Of a stretch of DNA of 64,000 nucleotides, positions 34,261 to 45,552 are shown one piece after another. The number at the start of each line of letters is the position of its first letter. Position 1 is the first letter of the stretch. Origin of the DNA: Stagonosporopsis chrysanthemi (Eukaryota; Ascomycota; Dothideomycetes; Pleosporales; Didymellaceae); the NCBI GenBank assembly GCA_022560025.1, contig JAFISE010000012.1:62001-126000 (forward strand). The letters run 5' to 3'. The translations under genes were made by a program, and so were the position numbers. The notes beneath the pieces were generated by a model. The model was not told the origin of the DNA, made no database searches, and worked only from the letters and a program-made list of their open reading frames with translations.

Positions 34261-35765
34261 AATTAGCACTTGAGAAACCATGCTCTATTGATGCTTGAAC
34301 GATAACGATAGACTTGTACTTAAGCACAATATCTGGACCCTGCGGTATGTGATTGAAAGTTTCTGGCATTTAACGTCGGGTCTGCTTCATCGCGTTATAT
34401 ATTTGAAAACCATCGAATTCGATGCTCTGCCTGAAATAGGCGAAAGAGCAGATCAGTCACAGGTTCAACGCATATCTTCCCCGCTATTCTCTGAGAGACG
34501 ATGCTTGGTGTTCTCAATCGCCAAAGCTCGCTTCGGTAAAAGATGATGCTGGTGTTCCATCAAGGTCACCTTGATCACCTCCAGTGACTGTGCTTTTCCC
34601 CTTCTTGGACTGAAAACCAAATGATCGCTTCTGCGTCGTCTACATCACAAGGAAATTTCCCAGTCATGATATCTTCCTCCCCTTGAATCTCCAGTCTTCT
34701 GATGTCGCAGGGAAACGGAAGTTGTGTATATTCTGTTCTGGAGTCATGGGGCTTTGTAACCCACCATAATTGTCCAGGAAGCTTTGCCATGCTTCCCAAT
34801 TCGCTGGTCATGATCACACTGCGCAGAAGCCGTGATCTAAATTCGACTGGAGGGATTACAAGAGCAACTTTCGATTAGTCTCAAACTAGGAACAGGTACT
34901 TAGCTATGCACAGGCCGAAAAGCTGATCGATGGTGTGCTGACTGGACACTTCGCTTAAGGGACCTGAAGGGCTTTTGCGCAATGCTTTCGGCGTCCCCAT
35001 CGTTAAAGCCTCAACTAGAAGTATACTCTGACGAGCGAACACGCTTGTTCTTCACTATGGAGATAGTCCCTCCAAGACTAATAGTGCCGCACAAAACTGC
35101 TCTCTTGCAGCGATTCGACTGTATACTAGTGCATGCCTCCAGGCGCACTCGACGCTACTGGAAGACCTGCAGGGTACTTGATAGCAACTCGTGTCTCTCA
35201 ATATAGTGCAGTAGGTGCCCAGTCCATGCCGGCTCCCAGCTCGTTCCCAACCCGAGCGGCGCGTCCCGAGAGCCAAAACACGGGCCGGGCGAGCAGCACG
35301 ATCCTCGCAACAACATGTGTGAGTCTGTGTAACATCGGATGCAAGGCAGGGTAGCGACTGTTTTACATTTCACAGTTGCAACGTGAAGGACATGCAACTA
35401 GCGAATGTGTGCGGCACGTGGGCTGAGACAACGATGGTCGCTCAGGGCTGTGACCCCCGGCGGTGAAGCTTAGGTTGCACAGCACGCATTGGCAACGTGT
35501 CTTAGGCATGAGGTGACGTGCTGCACGGGTGTGTGGTGACACTTTGGGGAAAGGGAAGCGAGGGTGGAGATGCAGGGAGGAAGGATGTCTGAGTGGTGTT
35601 GCTTTGAGCCTCACTGCTCAGCATCAGCCTCGGCCGACTGGTATCGATAAGAAAACACGCTAGTAGTCCGATGTCCGCCACAGCTGTGGTGACGTGAACG
35701 ATAGTTTCTTTTGGCCTTTCGTGCGTCCTAGCATTTCAGTTCTTGTACTGCCCATTGATTCCTGT
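34261..35765. other. Intergenic region upstream of the DUF1992 gene
   Basis: About 1.5 kb. A minus frame at 34817-34575 contains RLEIQGEEDIMTGKFPCDV, slightly like the neighbouring repeat units, and could be a 5' exon of a decayed repeat gene; this is weak. The final few hundred bases are the likely promoter and 5' leader of the downstream plus-strand gene. Confidence 0.35.
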
Positions 35766-37499
35766 ATGATTGCATCTCGAGCGATAAGACCATACACCTG
35801 CGCGCGCTGTTTGCGCACCAAACGACCGCGAAATCGTCTGATATCTGGTCAGCCGGCTACTTGCAACACCAGGACATATGCAGACGCAACAGCACAACAG
35901 CAAGACGATGGCGACAAGCCAAGGGAAGAAAAGAAGCTAGCGGCGAAAGACGAGGGAGATGAGGGGGCATTCACACGACGTATGCGCTCGATGAGCGAGG
36001 AGGCGCTTGAAAGTGGTGGATACAGTGCCCGTAAAGCTGTAGAAGAAGCCGGCTTCGACGCAGAGCTCAAGGCCCAGCTTGAACAGCGTATCGCTGCTGC
36101 GTCACTGCAGTCCCCTGAAGTTAATCTCCCCGCCTCTGCCTCCCGCCACATTCGCGACCATGCGACGACCGCGGCATGGACCGGCACCGAAAGCATTCAC
36201 GACGCATCGCTGCGCATGCTTAACGACGCCCACAAGCCACTGCGAGCGGGCAGGCAAGCTATGCCAGGACCTGCAGTGCGGATGCCGCAGAATATCGACA
36301 CGGGTCGTAGGCGCGGTAACACCGGTCAAGGCCTCCGTCTGGCTAACGCTCGCGACCGCACAAACGTCTACGCCTCAGTACAGATGGATGAGAGCCTTGA
36401 GGAAACTGAGCGTCAGCAGCGCCTTCAGGTACTGAAAGAACGCTTTGAACCGGGGGCGCGCTCTATCGTGCCCGGCTCGATCCAGGGCCTTGCCTCGCTG
36501 GCAAACAAGCGCATCGAGGACGCCATTGCACGCGGCCAGTTCAAGAACATACCGCGCGGCAAAGGCACAAATGTCGAGCGTGATCACAACGCCAACAGCC
36601 CCTTCATCGATACCACAGAGTACTTCATGAACAAGATTATTCAGAAGCAGGAGATTGTGCCGCCGTGGATCGAGAAGCAGCAGGAGCTCACTTCGGCCGC
36701 CTCCAAGTTCCGGAGCCGGCTGCGCGTTGACTGGAAGAGGCATGCCGCACGCATGATAGCAAGTGCCGGCGGCTCCTTGCAGGACCAGGTACGCCGTGCG
36801 GAGACATATGCGCGAGCCGAAGCTGTTGTCAACCCGTCCAGAGTGAAGAAGGAGACGATGACAACAGTAGAGGAAGACGGTCAGATGTCTCAGATCTCGC
36901 TATCGGGCGAGCTCAAGCGCTCTCCCTCTGACAATAAACTGATCTCTGAAATTACGGCATCAAAGACCCCGCTCCACTCTGGCACAGAACCTGCTCCAGC
37001 CGCAACAACAACGCAAACCATTGAGATCCCCATCGCAGACTCAAAGCTGGCCGCAGCACCACCCACAGAAGTAGCAGCTCAAGCGAGCTCACAATCGGCA
37101 TCCTCAACCCCTCTCGTAGTGTTCCGTGACCCCCTTTGGCTCGCAAACGAATCCCCTTACCTAAAAGTGGCCATCGCAGATCTCAACAGCAAAGCGCGCT
37201 CCTACAACCTGCAAGCACCCGAGCTCGCGCGGAAGCCATACTTCAACCTCGAACGGGAACTCAAAGCCTGCTTTTCAGACGTCGCGCCATTAATTGCCGA
37301 GGCGATCGTAGACCGCGCGCGCAAACCTGTAGCGAAGGCGAGCGACAGCTTCGGCCAGCAACTGAGCGAGCGCGGGCTGTTGGGCACGTTGGGCGGGGCG
37401 CCGGTGAGGGTCAGGGATGAGCGCACGACGAAGCAGTATGGATTCCGGCAGTTCTGGAGTGACTTGTTCAAGCCGAAGGAGAAGGATCCGCGGGCCTGA
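35766..37499 (+). CDS. Mitochondrial DnaJC28-like (DUF1992) protein
   Basis: Intronless. I take ATG 35766 (577 residues) rather than the in-frame ATG 35694 because it begins MIASRAIRPYTCARCLRTKR, an Arg-rich amphipathic presequence suited to mitochondrial import; the longer form would bury it. The conserved DUF1992 block lies at about 255-320: RIEDAIARGQFKNIPRGKG, TTEYFMNKIIQKQEIVPPW and IEKQQEL. Human DNAJC28 shares this block, but this protein has no J domain, as is usual for fungal members. The N-terminal region is charged and low complexity, and the C-terminal part (RSYNLQAPELARKPYFNLER) is a second conserved-looking stretch. The exact role is unknown. Homologues have been linked to trafficking and mitochondrial function, so I give only the family. 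Confidence 0.88.
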   Translation: MIASRAIRPYTCARCLRTKRPRNRLISGQPATCNTRTYADATAQQQDDGDKPREEKKLAAKDEGDEGAFTRRMRSMSEEALESGGYSARKAVEEAGFDAELKAQLEQRIAAASLQSPEVNLPASASRHIRDHATTAAWTGTESIHDASLRMLNDAHKPLRAGRQAMPGPAVRMPQNIDTGRRRGNTGQGLRLANARDRTNVYASVQMDESLEETERQQRLQVLKERFEPGARSIVPGSIQGLASLANKRIEDAIARGQFKNIPRGKGTNVERDHNANSPFIDTTEYFMNKIIQKQEIVPPWIEKQQELTSAASKFRSRLRVDWKRHAARMIASAGGSLQDQVRRAETYARAEAVVNPSRVKKETMTTVEEDGQMSQISLSGELKRSPSDNKLISEITASKTPLHSGTEPAPAATTTQTIEIPIADSKLAAAPPTEVAAQASSQSASSTPLVVFRDPLWLANESPYLKVAIADLNSKARSYNLQAPELARKPYFNLERELKACFSDVAPLIAEAIVDRARKPVAKASDSFGQQLSERGLLGTLGGAPVRVRDERTTKQYGFRQFWSDLFKPKEKDPRA

Positions 37500-38454
37500 G
37501 GGCTAGGGTAGGCATGTGATCATCCAAGATACGATTGCCTTCTCGCCACCTCGGAGCCATCCATCGCTGTTACATCACGCGCGACATGTAGTACAGCGCG
37601 AGATGCCCCTAATGAGACTGTTCTATACCAGAACCGTAAACGAAAAAAAACTCTTCTACTCCAAATACAGACTGCACATCTCCATTCTCGCCAAATTCTC
37701 ATCTAGCATTCATCGCCTTCGCGGTTCTCAACCACAAAACCTCGCCTGCCTTCATGTGCTCCGCCTTCAAGCAACCGACATAGCGCCGCAGAAGCATCCA
37801 CATACGACCCCACAACACCCCTGTATCGATGCAGTGATCCTAGACGCTCGACACCGCGGTCCCGAATGCATGGGTCCGATCCTGTACGCGGAGTGAGGCA
37901 CGATCGCGATGAGGTGCGGGCGATACGGGCTTGGCGTAAGCCGAGGAAGGATTTGTGATGAAGCGTGAAAGGGTTTTGAAGTGCACGGCAAAGATCCAAT
38001 GTTATCGAATCTAAGTGACGACAAAACAGGTCACTGTTGACACTTGCAATGACTCTTACAGCTCATGTGTACGTACTTCATGGAAGATCACCCTAGCCAA
38101 GAAAGAACAAAGTGACAGCACAAGAAAAAGCAATGTTGAGTGTGCTAGTCCGAGGGACAGACGTGGGTGGAACTGCGTACCAAATCCCAAAATCCCCCAT
38201 CATGCCATGGCCATATCCAGAAATACCAATGAAAGCCTCCGAGCAAGATCAGCGTCCAGCGTGCAAAAAGGTCGCGGCTGCCAGACCAACCGGGAATCCA
38301 ATATGAGCGCCGTTGCCTTTGTACCTCATTTCACCTTACGTACGTACCTCGAGGATGCAGTTGATCGGCGATGGTGATGGCGATCTGTCACACTGCTGGC
38401 CTGCAAATTCCTGGGTAATGTATGAATGTCTCGCGCACATGCGGTGCAAGACGA
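37500..38454. other. Intergenic region between convergent genes
   Basis: About 950 bp holding the 3' ends of the DUF1992 gene and the disordered-protein gene. An A tract lies at about 37642-37650. No gene seen. Confidence 0.4.
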
Positions 38455-41034
38455 TCAGTGCGCTTTCAACTTCGGCGTTCCGATATACGATGCTCGCTGT
38501 GTGCTGCTGCTAAACGCACTTTCTTGCCTAGGGGAGCTTTTGGTGCACCCACACATGCTGTTCTTGTTGTTGCCAATAACCCTTGCATTAGGCAGCAAAC
38601 GCTCGGCATCATTTGAATGATGATCTGCTTTCGACTTACCGTATTCGGCAAATGGTTTGCGATTCACGTATGCCCTCGCGGCAGCAACGTGAGTCGAAGT
38701 CCCTGCGCCGTCGTATGGCTGGCAGAAGCATACCCGCAATGCGTGAGCAGCAAGAGGACCAAGAGTGACCGCTCCAAAACTATTCTTTTGTGCCTCTATC
38801 TTGCTGACGTGAGGCTTCGTAGTGTAGACTTCGTAATCTTGAAGATGGCGCTCCTTCACAGCCTTTCCCTTGGAGAAAGAAGGGACAAAGGATTGAGCGG
38901 CTGCCCTCGCGAGAAATCTTGCTTTGTAGAACTTTGCCTCGGCTTTCAGGTCATGTATAATGAGCTTGGTTGAACGGTGGATCTTGACTTTTCCATGCGG
39001 AAAGAAGACACCGCTCCGAGGAGTTAGACTGTCTTCACGTACAACGCCATCGCAGCCCTTTACTGGTCCCTTAGGAGTGACATGTGATTCACGAGAGCTT
39101 ATCTGAGATGCCTCGGGATGACGATAGTTGTGATGGTGCCGCAAATGCAATGGAAGAGGAGTCTTCTGTGCCGGTGGGGTAGTCATCGGTAACAGCAATG
39201 GTCGAGTGGGCTGGGTACCAGCGGATATCGCGGTATTGCCGTTCTGCCTGTTGTAGTAAGATGTGGTGGTCGTCTGTAAGCCACTACATTCCGACGAGTT
39301 GGTACTTCGGGGTGGGCTATCCTCAGGCTGTATGAGATTGCCAGATGGCGAGTAGAAAGAGATCGTCGGTGTGCTATAGTTCGGCTGCACGATGCCGGTC
39401 GCTGCTGCTATGGGCAGTAGAGATGTCAGTGCCGAAGATTTAATTGAATGACAAGGTGCCTGGTTTGCTGCGCATGCTTTGACAGGCTCGAGGGACTCTG
39501 GTGAAAATGCCTGTCTTTCGAGCTCTGCCATCTGTGGCGTAAACCAGGCAGGCTCTGGTGGCGACTGTGAGCGACGGATTTGGCGGACAAAGTCATGTTG
39601 CAGATCAAGGTCAACGCCCAGAACTGTTCCAGAATACGAGGTCGACATTGTGCTACAGAAGCTGGTGTTTTGGTCTGTGAACACTTCTCTTGCGCTGTTT
39701 GTCTCTTGGTCCGAAGAAAAGTTCTCACGATATATGGGAATGCCTGCGAAAGTGTATTGAGCCGAGGTGTCAAATATGCTATGATGGGATGTTGCGGCTT
39801 GGGCCGTACCAGCTTCTGGCGCCACATCGCGTGTTTCTGTGTGTACAACGGGCGTCGAGAAGGACCGCTCGTGTGCGCACGTGGCAGTTTGATATGGGAA
39901 CACAGAAGGTAAAGGACCAGGACTATGGCCTGATTTGGTGATCTCAGAGCGAGACGGTATCTGAGGTGGGTGCGCCCAAGCTGAAAGCTCGATGCTCGAA
40001 GATGGCGTGATACGACTTCTGGTCTGATCTCCAGCGACCAAAGAGATAGCTGCACCTTCAGATGAGCCATTTGAATTATTCCAACCTTGTTGGGGCGGAT
40101 AAGCCGCTCTCTCAATGTGATGTCGCTGATCAGGTTGGGACAGACCCTTACCGGCAGAGTGCGGGCTATCCCGGCGCTCCACGATTGGCGCATAGGATAG
40201 TGAAGCTGATCGAGATCGGGCTCTTGAAACGCCGCGCATATTTTGTAATACGCCACGAATGAATCCTTTCACTTTGCGGTCATCTTGGTCGAGAAGCTCA
40301 TCGACAGAATAGGGCGATGCAGATCTTTGCACCTCAAAGCGGCACGATGTGAAAGGTGTGGCGGTGCCGCTTGCCGGTATTGCTGCCTCATGGGTCTCAT
40401 CTAGCCTTGCTCGAGGCACAGCCACAGCAAAAGCATCGAATTCTCGACTCAGATCCTCCTGGATGTCATGCAGACCCTTGCCATCTAGGCTTCGTGATCT
40501 CCGCCGTGATCCACGGATTGGTGAAATCACCTCCGCGGCCTTGGTCGAAGGAAAGCGGCCAACGCTAAGCAGTGATCCGTGCGAGTTCAATGTAGAGTAT
40601 GAGCCTTGTTCGATTATTGTCGCAAGCGGAGCCCCATTCGAGCGGTTTGCTAGACGCGCGGCGAGCTTGTAGGCGGCGACGTGATCTGGGGCTTGCGGTT
40701 GGGCATCATTGACGGACACGCTGTGCGCTGCAGCAATTCCTGGACCGCATGTGTAACCATCATCGTCTGGCTGGAAGTAAGCCTGGTCGGGGATGAGCTG
40801 TATGTTTGGTTCAAGATATGTCCTGTAGAATGGGAAAGGATTCGGAGGAGCTGTAACTCTTGAGCCGTCTCGCGAAAGTTCGTGTACGTGGTTCTCCGTC
40901 GCATCGGTATAGCAAGGCGCGATACTATCCATCAGCGCAGAACCATGACAATCGTCATGGGCCGCCCGATGGGAGTCTGAGAGCTGAGAGGTTACCATCG
41001 TTGTGCGTGTGGCTCCAGCCCGAGAGCAGTGCAT
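38455..41034 (-). CDS. Large disordered protein of unknown function
   Basis: Intronless frame of 859 residues with no recognised domain, no signal peptide and no membrane segment. Composition is Ser/Thr/Pro/Gln-rich and looks mostly disordered. Local conserved-looking blocks are PNPFPFYRTYLEPNIQLIPD (about 65-84), RSRSLDGKGLHDIQEDLSRE (about 180-200), DRKVKGFIRGVLQNMRGVSR (about 255-275), QHDFVRQIRRSQSPPEPAWF (about 500-520) and VKIHRSTKLIIHDLKAEAKF (about 695-715). The last includes a short predicted helix with alternating Lys/Leu. SRARSRSAS-type stretches could be phosphorylation sites. A chance open frame of this length is very unlikely, so it is probably a real lineage-specific gene. An ATG slightly downstream (MVTSQLSDSH, residue 13) is an alternative start. 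Confidence 0.72.
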   Translation of the reverse strand: MHCSRAGATRTTMVTSQLSDSHRAAHDDCHGSALMDSIAPCYTDATENHVHELSRDGSRVTAPPNPFPFYRTYLEPNIQLIPDQAYFQPDDDGYTCGPGIAAAHSVSVNDAQPQAPDHVAAYKLAARLANRSNGAPLATIIEQGSYSTLNSHGSLLSVGRFPSTKAAEVISPIRGSRRRSRSLDGKGLHDIQEDLSREFDAFAVAVPRARLDETHEAAIPASGTATPFTSCRFEVQRSASPYSVDELLDQDDRKVKGFIRGVLQNMRGVSRARSRSASLSYAPIVERRDSPHSAGKGLSQPDQRHHIERAAYPPQQGWNNSNGSSEGAAISLVAGDQTRSRITPSSSIELSAWAHPPQIPSRSEITKSGHSPGPLPSVFPYQTATCAHERSFSTPVVHTETRDVAPEAGTAQAATSHHSIFDTSAQYTFAGIPIYRENFSSDQETNSAREVFTDQNTSFCSTMSTSYSGTVLGVDLDLQHDFVRQIRRSQSPPEPAWFTPQMAELERQAFSPESLEPVKACAANQAPCHSIKSSALTSLLPIAAATGIVQPNYSTPTISFYSPSGNLIQPEDSPPRSTNSSECSGLQTTTTSYYNRQNGNTAISAGTQPTRPLLLPMTTPPAQKTPLPLHLRHHHNYRHPEASQISSRESHVTPKGPVKGCDGVVREDSLTPRSGVFFPHGKVKIHRSTKLIIHDLKAEAKFYKARFLARAAAQSFVPSFSKGKAVKERHLQDYEVYTTKPHVSKIEAQKNSFGAVTLGPLAAHALRVCFCQPYDGAGTSTHVAAARAYVNRKPFAEYGKSKADHHSNDAERLLPNARVIGNNKNSMCGCTKSSPRQESAFSSSTQRASYIGTPKLKAH

Positions 41035-43798
41035 GAATGAGAGCGCATGGAGCTCAGGCAGTCATGGCGTGTCCATCAGACCCACGCTTCCCCTTCTCAG
41101 ACAGCGATACAACAGCAGGAAGCATGCATTGGTCGTTCAGCAGGTGCGCGGATAAGCAAGAGCGTCATAGCAACGACACAAGCACCTTCCAAGACCGCCA
41201 TATGCAATTCCCCACAAACGTACTCGATGCCCTGCGACGAGGCATGCGCCACTTCGAACTGGCATGACCTTAATGTCTTTCCATTCTTTGGTGAGTACAG
41301 TCCAATGTATTTGCCTTCGCACAACCTATAGCATCTTCATGTTGCCTTAACGTCTGTTTGCGTGGTTGCTTGATACTACATCTGGTCGCCCAAATGTGTG
41401 GGCACATGTGCGTTACTTGTTATTCTCAGCGTAGCACCGATGTTCTGACCATACCAATAGCAAGCGACGACCTCAGTAAGCCTGAAACCCAATGGAGAAC
41501 AGTGATGTGGGCGCCATGGCTCCTGCCTTGCGCTTGACAGCCCCTTGTCAAGCTGGAAACTCGCTTTTTGTTGCCCAGACTAGCAACAGTTACATGCAGG
41601 TAGCCAAATGGGGTACGGAAAGCTGCAGGTTGATAAGACTCAGAGATCAGTGAGTCTTGCATTAAAAAATCCTTCGGTCTGTACGGTTTCCCGGGAGATG
41701 TGACACAGAACGCTTTTTGGCGTTTATTGGTTGATTTTCGCATCATTTGTTCGTGAACCCTGGCGTATGCCACTTGTCTTGCGACAGCTCGTACAAACAT
41801 GGAGACGGTACTCGCCCACGTGGAAAATGGCCGCGGCCAGAGCAGGTACCACAGGCGCACGTTATACAACACGGAAAGTGCGTGACGGAGATGCAGACGT
41901 GCTCATGCCACCAAATGCTTTCTTTCTGAGATGCCATTGCTGGATAAATGCAATTGTCGTTGTAGCCTAATCGGTACTGGCGTTCCGGCAGGCCGTAGAT
42001 TCATAGTTACTTTTTTTCTGTTGACTGCTTAGGCCAGGACCGAGCCATGACAGGACAATTGCGTATATGTGGCGTACATCTGCAGCGAGGCAAACCGGTG
42101 TATATGAGAGTTGTTGATCCGGACCGAGTTTGAGCAGAGTGCTGATTAAGCTCGAATAAGTGGAGTCGCTTGTCATGCCCGAGCGAGTCGCATGGTAGGA
42201 TATGCTTGTCCAAGAGTTGAAGAGGGCGGGGCGGATGCATCAGAGATGATCGTGCTGCATGCTGCACGACATGATGTGCAAGGGCGCCCGATCACTACGG
42301 ATGCCAGGTTAGGCCTGCATCACAGGCACTGTCTCCGCCGATCATGCCCATTCAACCCGAGACTCTCCCTAGGAAACGTGTTGGTACTGCTGGGCCAAGC
42401 GCATGTGGTGACGCCGTCGGGCTTCGATGCATACTTCCAGAAGGAGCTGTGAGCACAAGCTGTTCTGTGCGCAATGACCGGCACCCTGCACAGTGAAAGA
42501 GTAAGCAGGGCCACAAATCTGGTGCAGGCAAAACCGAGATCAAACGCCAGCTTCCTCATTGGGAGGTTTACATGTGCAGAAACGACTGAGAGGTATCCAA
42601 GACAGCCAAACTCATTTCGTCTAGTGCTCGCAAATCCTCCCCCATGATGTCGGGTCCGATGTCGATCTTGCCCACCGATGCGGATGTTGGTCTAGCGTGA
42701 GACCCTGATGTGCTCGAATTACACCATGCCATGCCCGCGGCAGTAGCGTGTCGCCGTCTGAAGCCTCCATACCCACGTCGTTGTTTTAGTAGATTGTATC
42801 TCATCTTCTGCGGACTATGGCCTGATTGTCACGCGAGATTGTGGGGTGATGTGTGCTCTAGGTGGCAAACAGCTCGCTGTGAGAGGGCTGATACTTTTGT
42901 GGTCTCGCGTCCAATCCTGAGGAAGTCGTCTGGTTGGTGCCAAAGGTTATGAGCAAACGCCTCCAACATCTAGCCGAAAGGCCCTGAGACCGTAACGAGC
43001 GCCAAATGCCTGAGCCACCCGGTCGTACATCCACTAGCAAGGATGATGAACTCGAGGTGACCACACCAGCTTGTTGCCATGTTGCGATTAAGCTCACTTC
43101 ACACCGACTAACGCTCATGTCCGCAGCCCTGGCTGTCGAAATCCTGGTATGCTCACCAGTCGTAATTGAGCGGATTTTGGTGCCGAGTCTGGTTTTCTTG
43201 TAAACGTACGATGCTTGCAAAGAAGGCTCTGTAAAGCACAAGTGTACATGACTGGCGACCGGCCCTGAGATTCCGTATATGCTGTTAAAGATTGCTGTTG
43301 CAAGAGAAATGGGGTTGAGTACCAAGCGGCAGCTAGAGCTGCATGAAAGCTTACGCGAGCGACATCGTGATCCGGTCACTGTAGAGGCGTAGAGATCGGC
43401 AGCAGCCGAGGCTCCGATTTCACTGCATACCGAGATGCGCTGATCAATGCGGCCCGCAGTCAGCAAACGATACAACGGGATGGCTTGCGGATGCCAATCC
43501 GTAATGGTTCTGTACAGCCGGCTGAGCAAAAGAGTGGGCCACCAGTACGTCCCGCCATTGCGTCCTGCAGGCGCCTGCAGTTAGCGTTCCACAACGGTGG
43601 TATTGTGATAACAGGTCTCGCTGTCACATGACGCAGAAAGGTAGCGTCTCCTCAAGCCATCACGGGTCCTGAGTCCGACTATAAGTTGGAAGGTGAGGCA
43701 GCAGACCCTGAAGTTGACTCTAGTGAGCACCAGGTCGATCCAACTCTTTCGGTTTTGTCTTTTCTCGCACTTGTCTTTCCTTTGGAGTACCTTTCGCC
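41035..43798. other. Large gap of about 2.8 kb without a confirmed gene
   Basis: Between divergent genes, so it holds the promoter of the 859-residue protein gene and that of the small orphan at 43.8 kb. Two minus frames of 148 and 223 codons (41872-41426, 43529-42858) show no family features and ordinary composition. I cannot exclude a short spliced gene. No repeats, tRNA or rRNA features were recognised. Confidence 0.4.
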
Positions 43799-44456
43799 AT
43801 GAGCTCAGGTGTTATCAGTCCTCTCGCGCAAAGCGCCGACAAATCGATACTCTTTACGCGCCTTGGATTGAATGAACAGGTCCATAAGCTGCTTCTTGTA
43901 AGTCATTGAGGGAACTGGGGTTGAATGAATGCTGACACAGCCGTCATGTCTAGGGGGAAGCTCAGTCTGCCAGAGACAGATTGAGTAGAGACGAGCGCAA
44001 TCTTACAGATCAGTCCAAGACAGACCCTTCGGTCGCAGCTCCATACAAATGGGACGAGATCTCGGAAACCGCAAAGCACTTCGAAATTCTGACCATGGTG
44101 AGCAACGCCGGGCCGCACACTAAACCATACTACAACATGGGCCGATACATGACCAATGTCAACGAAGAGAACTGGGTTGCACGGTGGTACTTGTGGCACA
44201 GCTTTCGCTACCGGTTCGTGACTTTTGCACTGCCAATACTGGGCATATCTGATCTCGCAATCCAGGGACAACCGAGACAACAGAGCCCGAGGAACGGCCG
44301 CCACCAGCAATCAGGCTTATAACGGCAAGTGACATGCTCGACGGTAATTCCGATCCACAAGGCCACACTTCTGACTTACAACCAACAGGCAACGCTGCGG
44401 CCGCCTACGGCACAGTGGGCGGCTACTATGACCCGGTATATGGACGTTATCGATGA
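43799..44456 (+). CDS. Small four-exon orphan protein, last intron apparently GC-AG
   Basis: Exons 43799-43897, 43954-44213, 44266-44324 and 44389-44456 (162 codons with stop). The ATG follows CTTTCGCC. Introns 1 and 2 are GT-AG (56 and 52 bp). The third (44325-44388, 64 bp) starts G|GCAAGT, the usual strong context of GC-AG introns, and ends CAACAG. With it removed the protein ends AAAAYGTVGGYYDPVYGRYR; without it the frame stops at once after YNGK. The predicted 161-residue protein starts MSSGVISPLAQSADKSILFT and has a Trp/Tyr-rich middle (PYYNMGRYMTN, VARWYLWHSFRYR). No signal peptide, membrane segment or known domain is seen. The model rests on splice-site and frame logic alone; the sharp Tyr/Gly-rich tail before the stop supports it. 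Confidence 0.62.
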
Positions 44457-45552
44457 CAGAGCTCCTGACGGCTATCGCGGCTGCGACAGTCATGCTGTCG
44501 CTTTAATAAAGCCAGAACATTGTCGACATGCTCTTTCCGAGAAGTGCCGACAGCTATGCCCGCAATGATCGAGGACAAAGGGCGATGTAGATGTGTATGC
44601 CCTTTCTTCGGCAAGAGTTCGCTTCCTCGAACGTTTTTCTTACTGATTCTCCTGTCAGCATTGGGATGTCTTAGTTCTGCTTTGCTCGTGTATACCTAAT
44701 TGGCCTTTCTTTACTGGACAATGAGTTACTTCCCACTCCCGCTTGGATGACGTGAAGTATCTCCATACCTTGAACGTAATTGGGTTTCTATGCGTTGGCC
44801 ACTAAAGCTCCGTGTCTTCGTTGCGAGCTACGACACTCACGTAGGTGAACCTGCTTCGATACGGGTGTCTTTATTGACAAGACTGATGGTGACCGTGGCG
44901 ACGAAGAAGGTGTTGCAAAGTCGGGAGTCAACGGCTCAAGCGACGAAGGGTGGAGCGGGCATCATCGACTAGAGCTGCGCTAGTTTAGAGTGAAGGAGGG
45001 AGCGTTCAACTGTGCAACGGAGCACAAACATAAACTGGGCTGGAGGCAGCAGTGTGCGAGGACGGCCGTGTTTTCGTTAGAAGGACGCCGAGTCGTAGCA
45101 AGGTGAACGTCGCTGGGATGATGTCAGGATGTGTCAAGCAGTTGTTGGGAAGGGGTTTAACTAAATCGTTTGAGCAGCTCGATTGTGAGCTGTCGCCTCG
45201 TCTCACAATCAGGCGACTTTCATCATGAAGTGCCGATCATTGCAGGGAATGCGCATGATCGACAAGGCTACGCTGCGGGAAGCGGTAGCCTTCCCGAATC
45301 AAGCGTCAGAGGCTTGCGTTGATGGGCTGGCACCCCAACATCTCTAGAGAGGAGATTTAAGGCGTTCGACGAAGCCGCAATGGTAGAGCATCACACCATG
45401 CAGAGTTTGAGAGTTCAGGATATCAACGTCCTGTCGGAATGCTAGGGTATCGTTTGTCATCATTGATCTACACTGTTGGATCCCCGAAACGCCATCGCTA
45501 TGCAGAAACACGTACAGCCGCAACCATCCTGCATTGTAAGGCAAAAGCGGCT
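44457..45552. other. Intergenic region between convergent genes
   Basis: About 1.1 kb containing 3' flanks of the small orphan and of TFB1. Short open frames up to about 80 codons have no protein features. Confidence 0.4.

Noticed and set aside
41426..41872. 148-codon minus-strand frame
   Set aside because: No family features; probably part of the long promoter region.
42858..43529. 223-codon minus-strand frame
   Set aside because: Ordinary amino-acid composition with no domains; such lengths occur by chance at this base composition.
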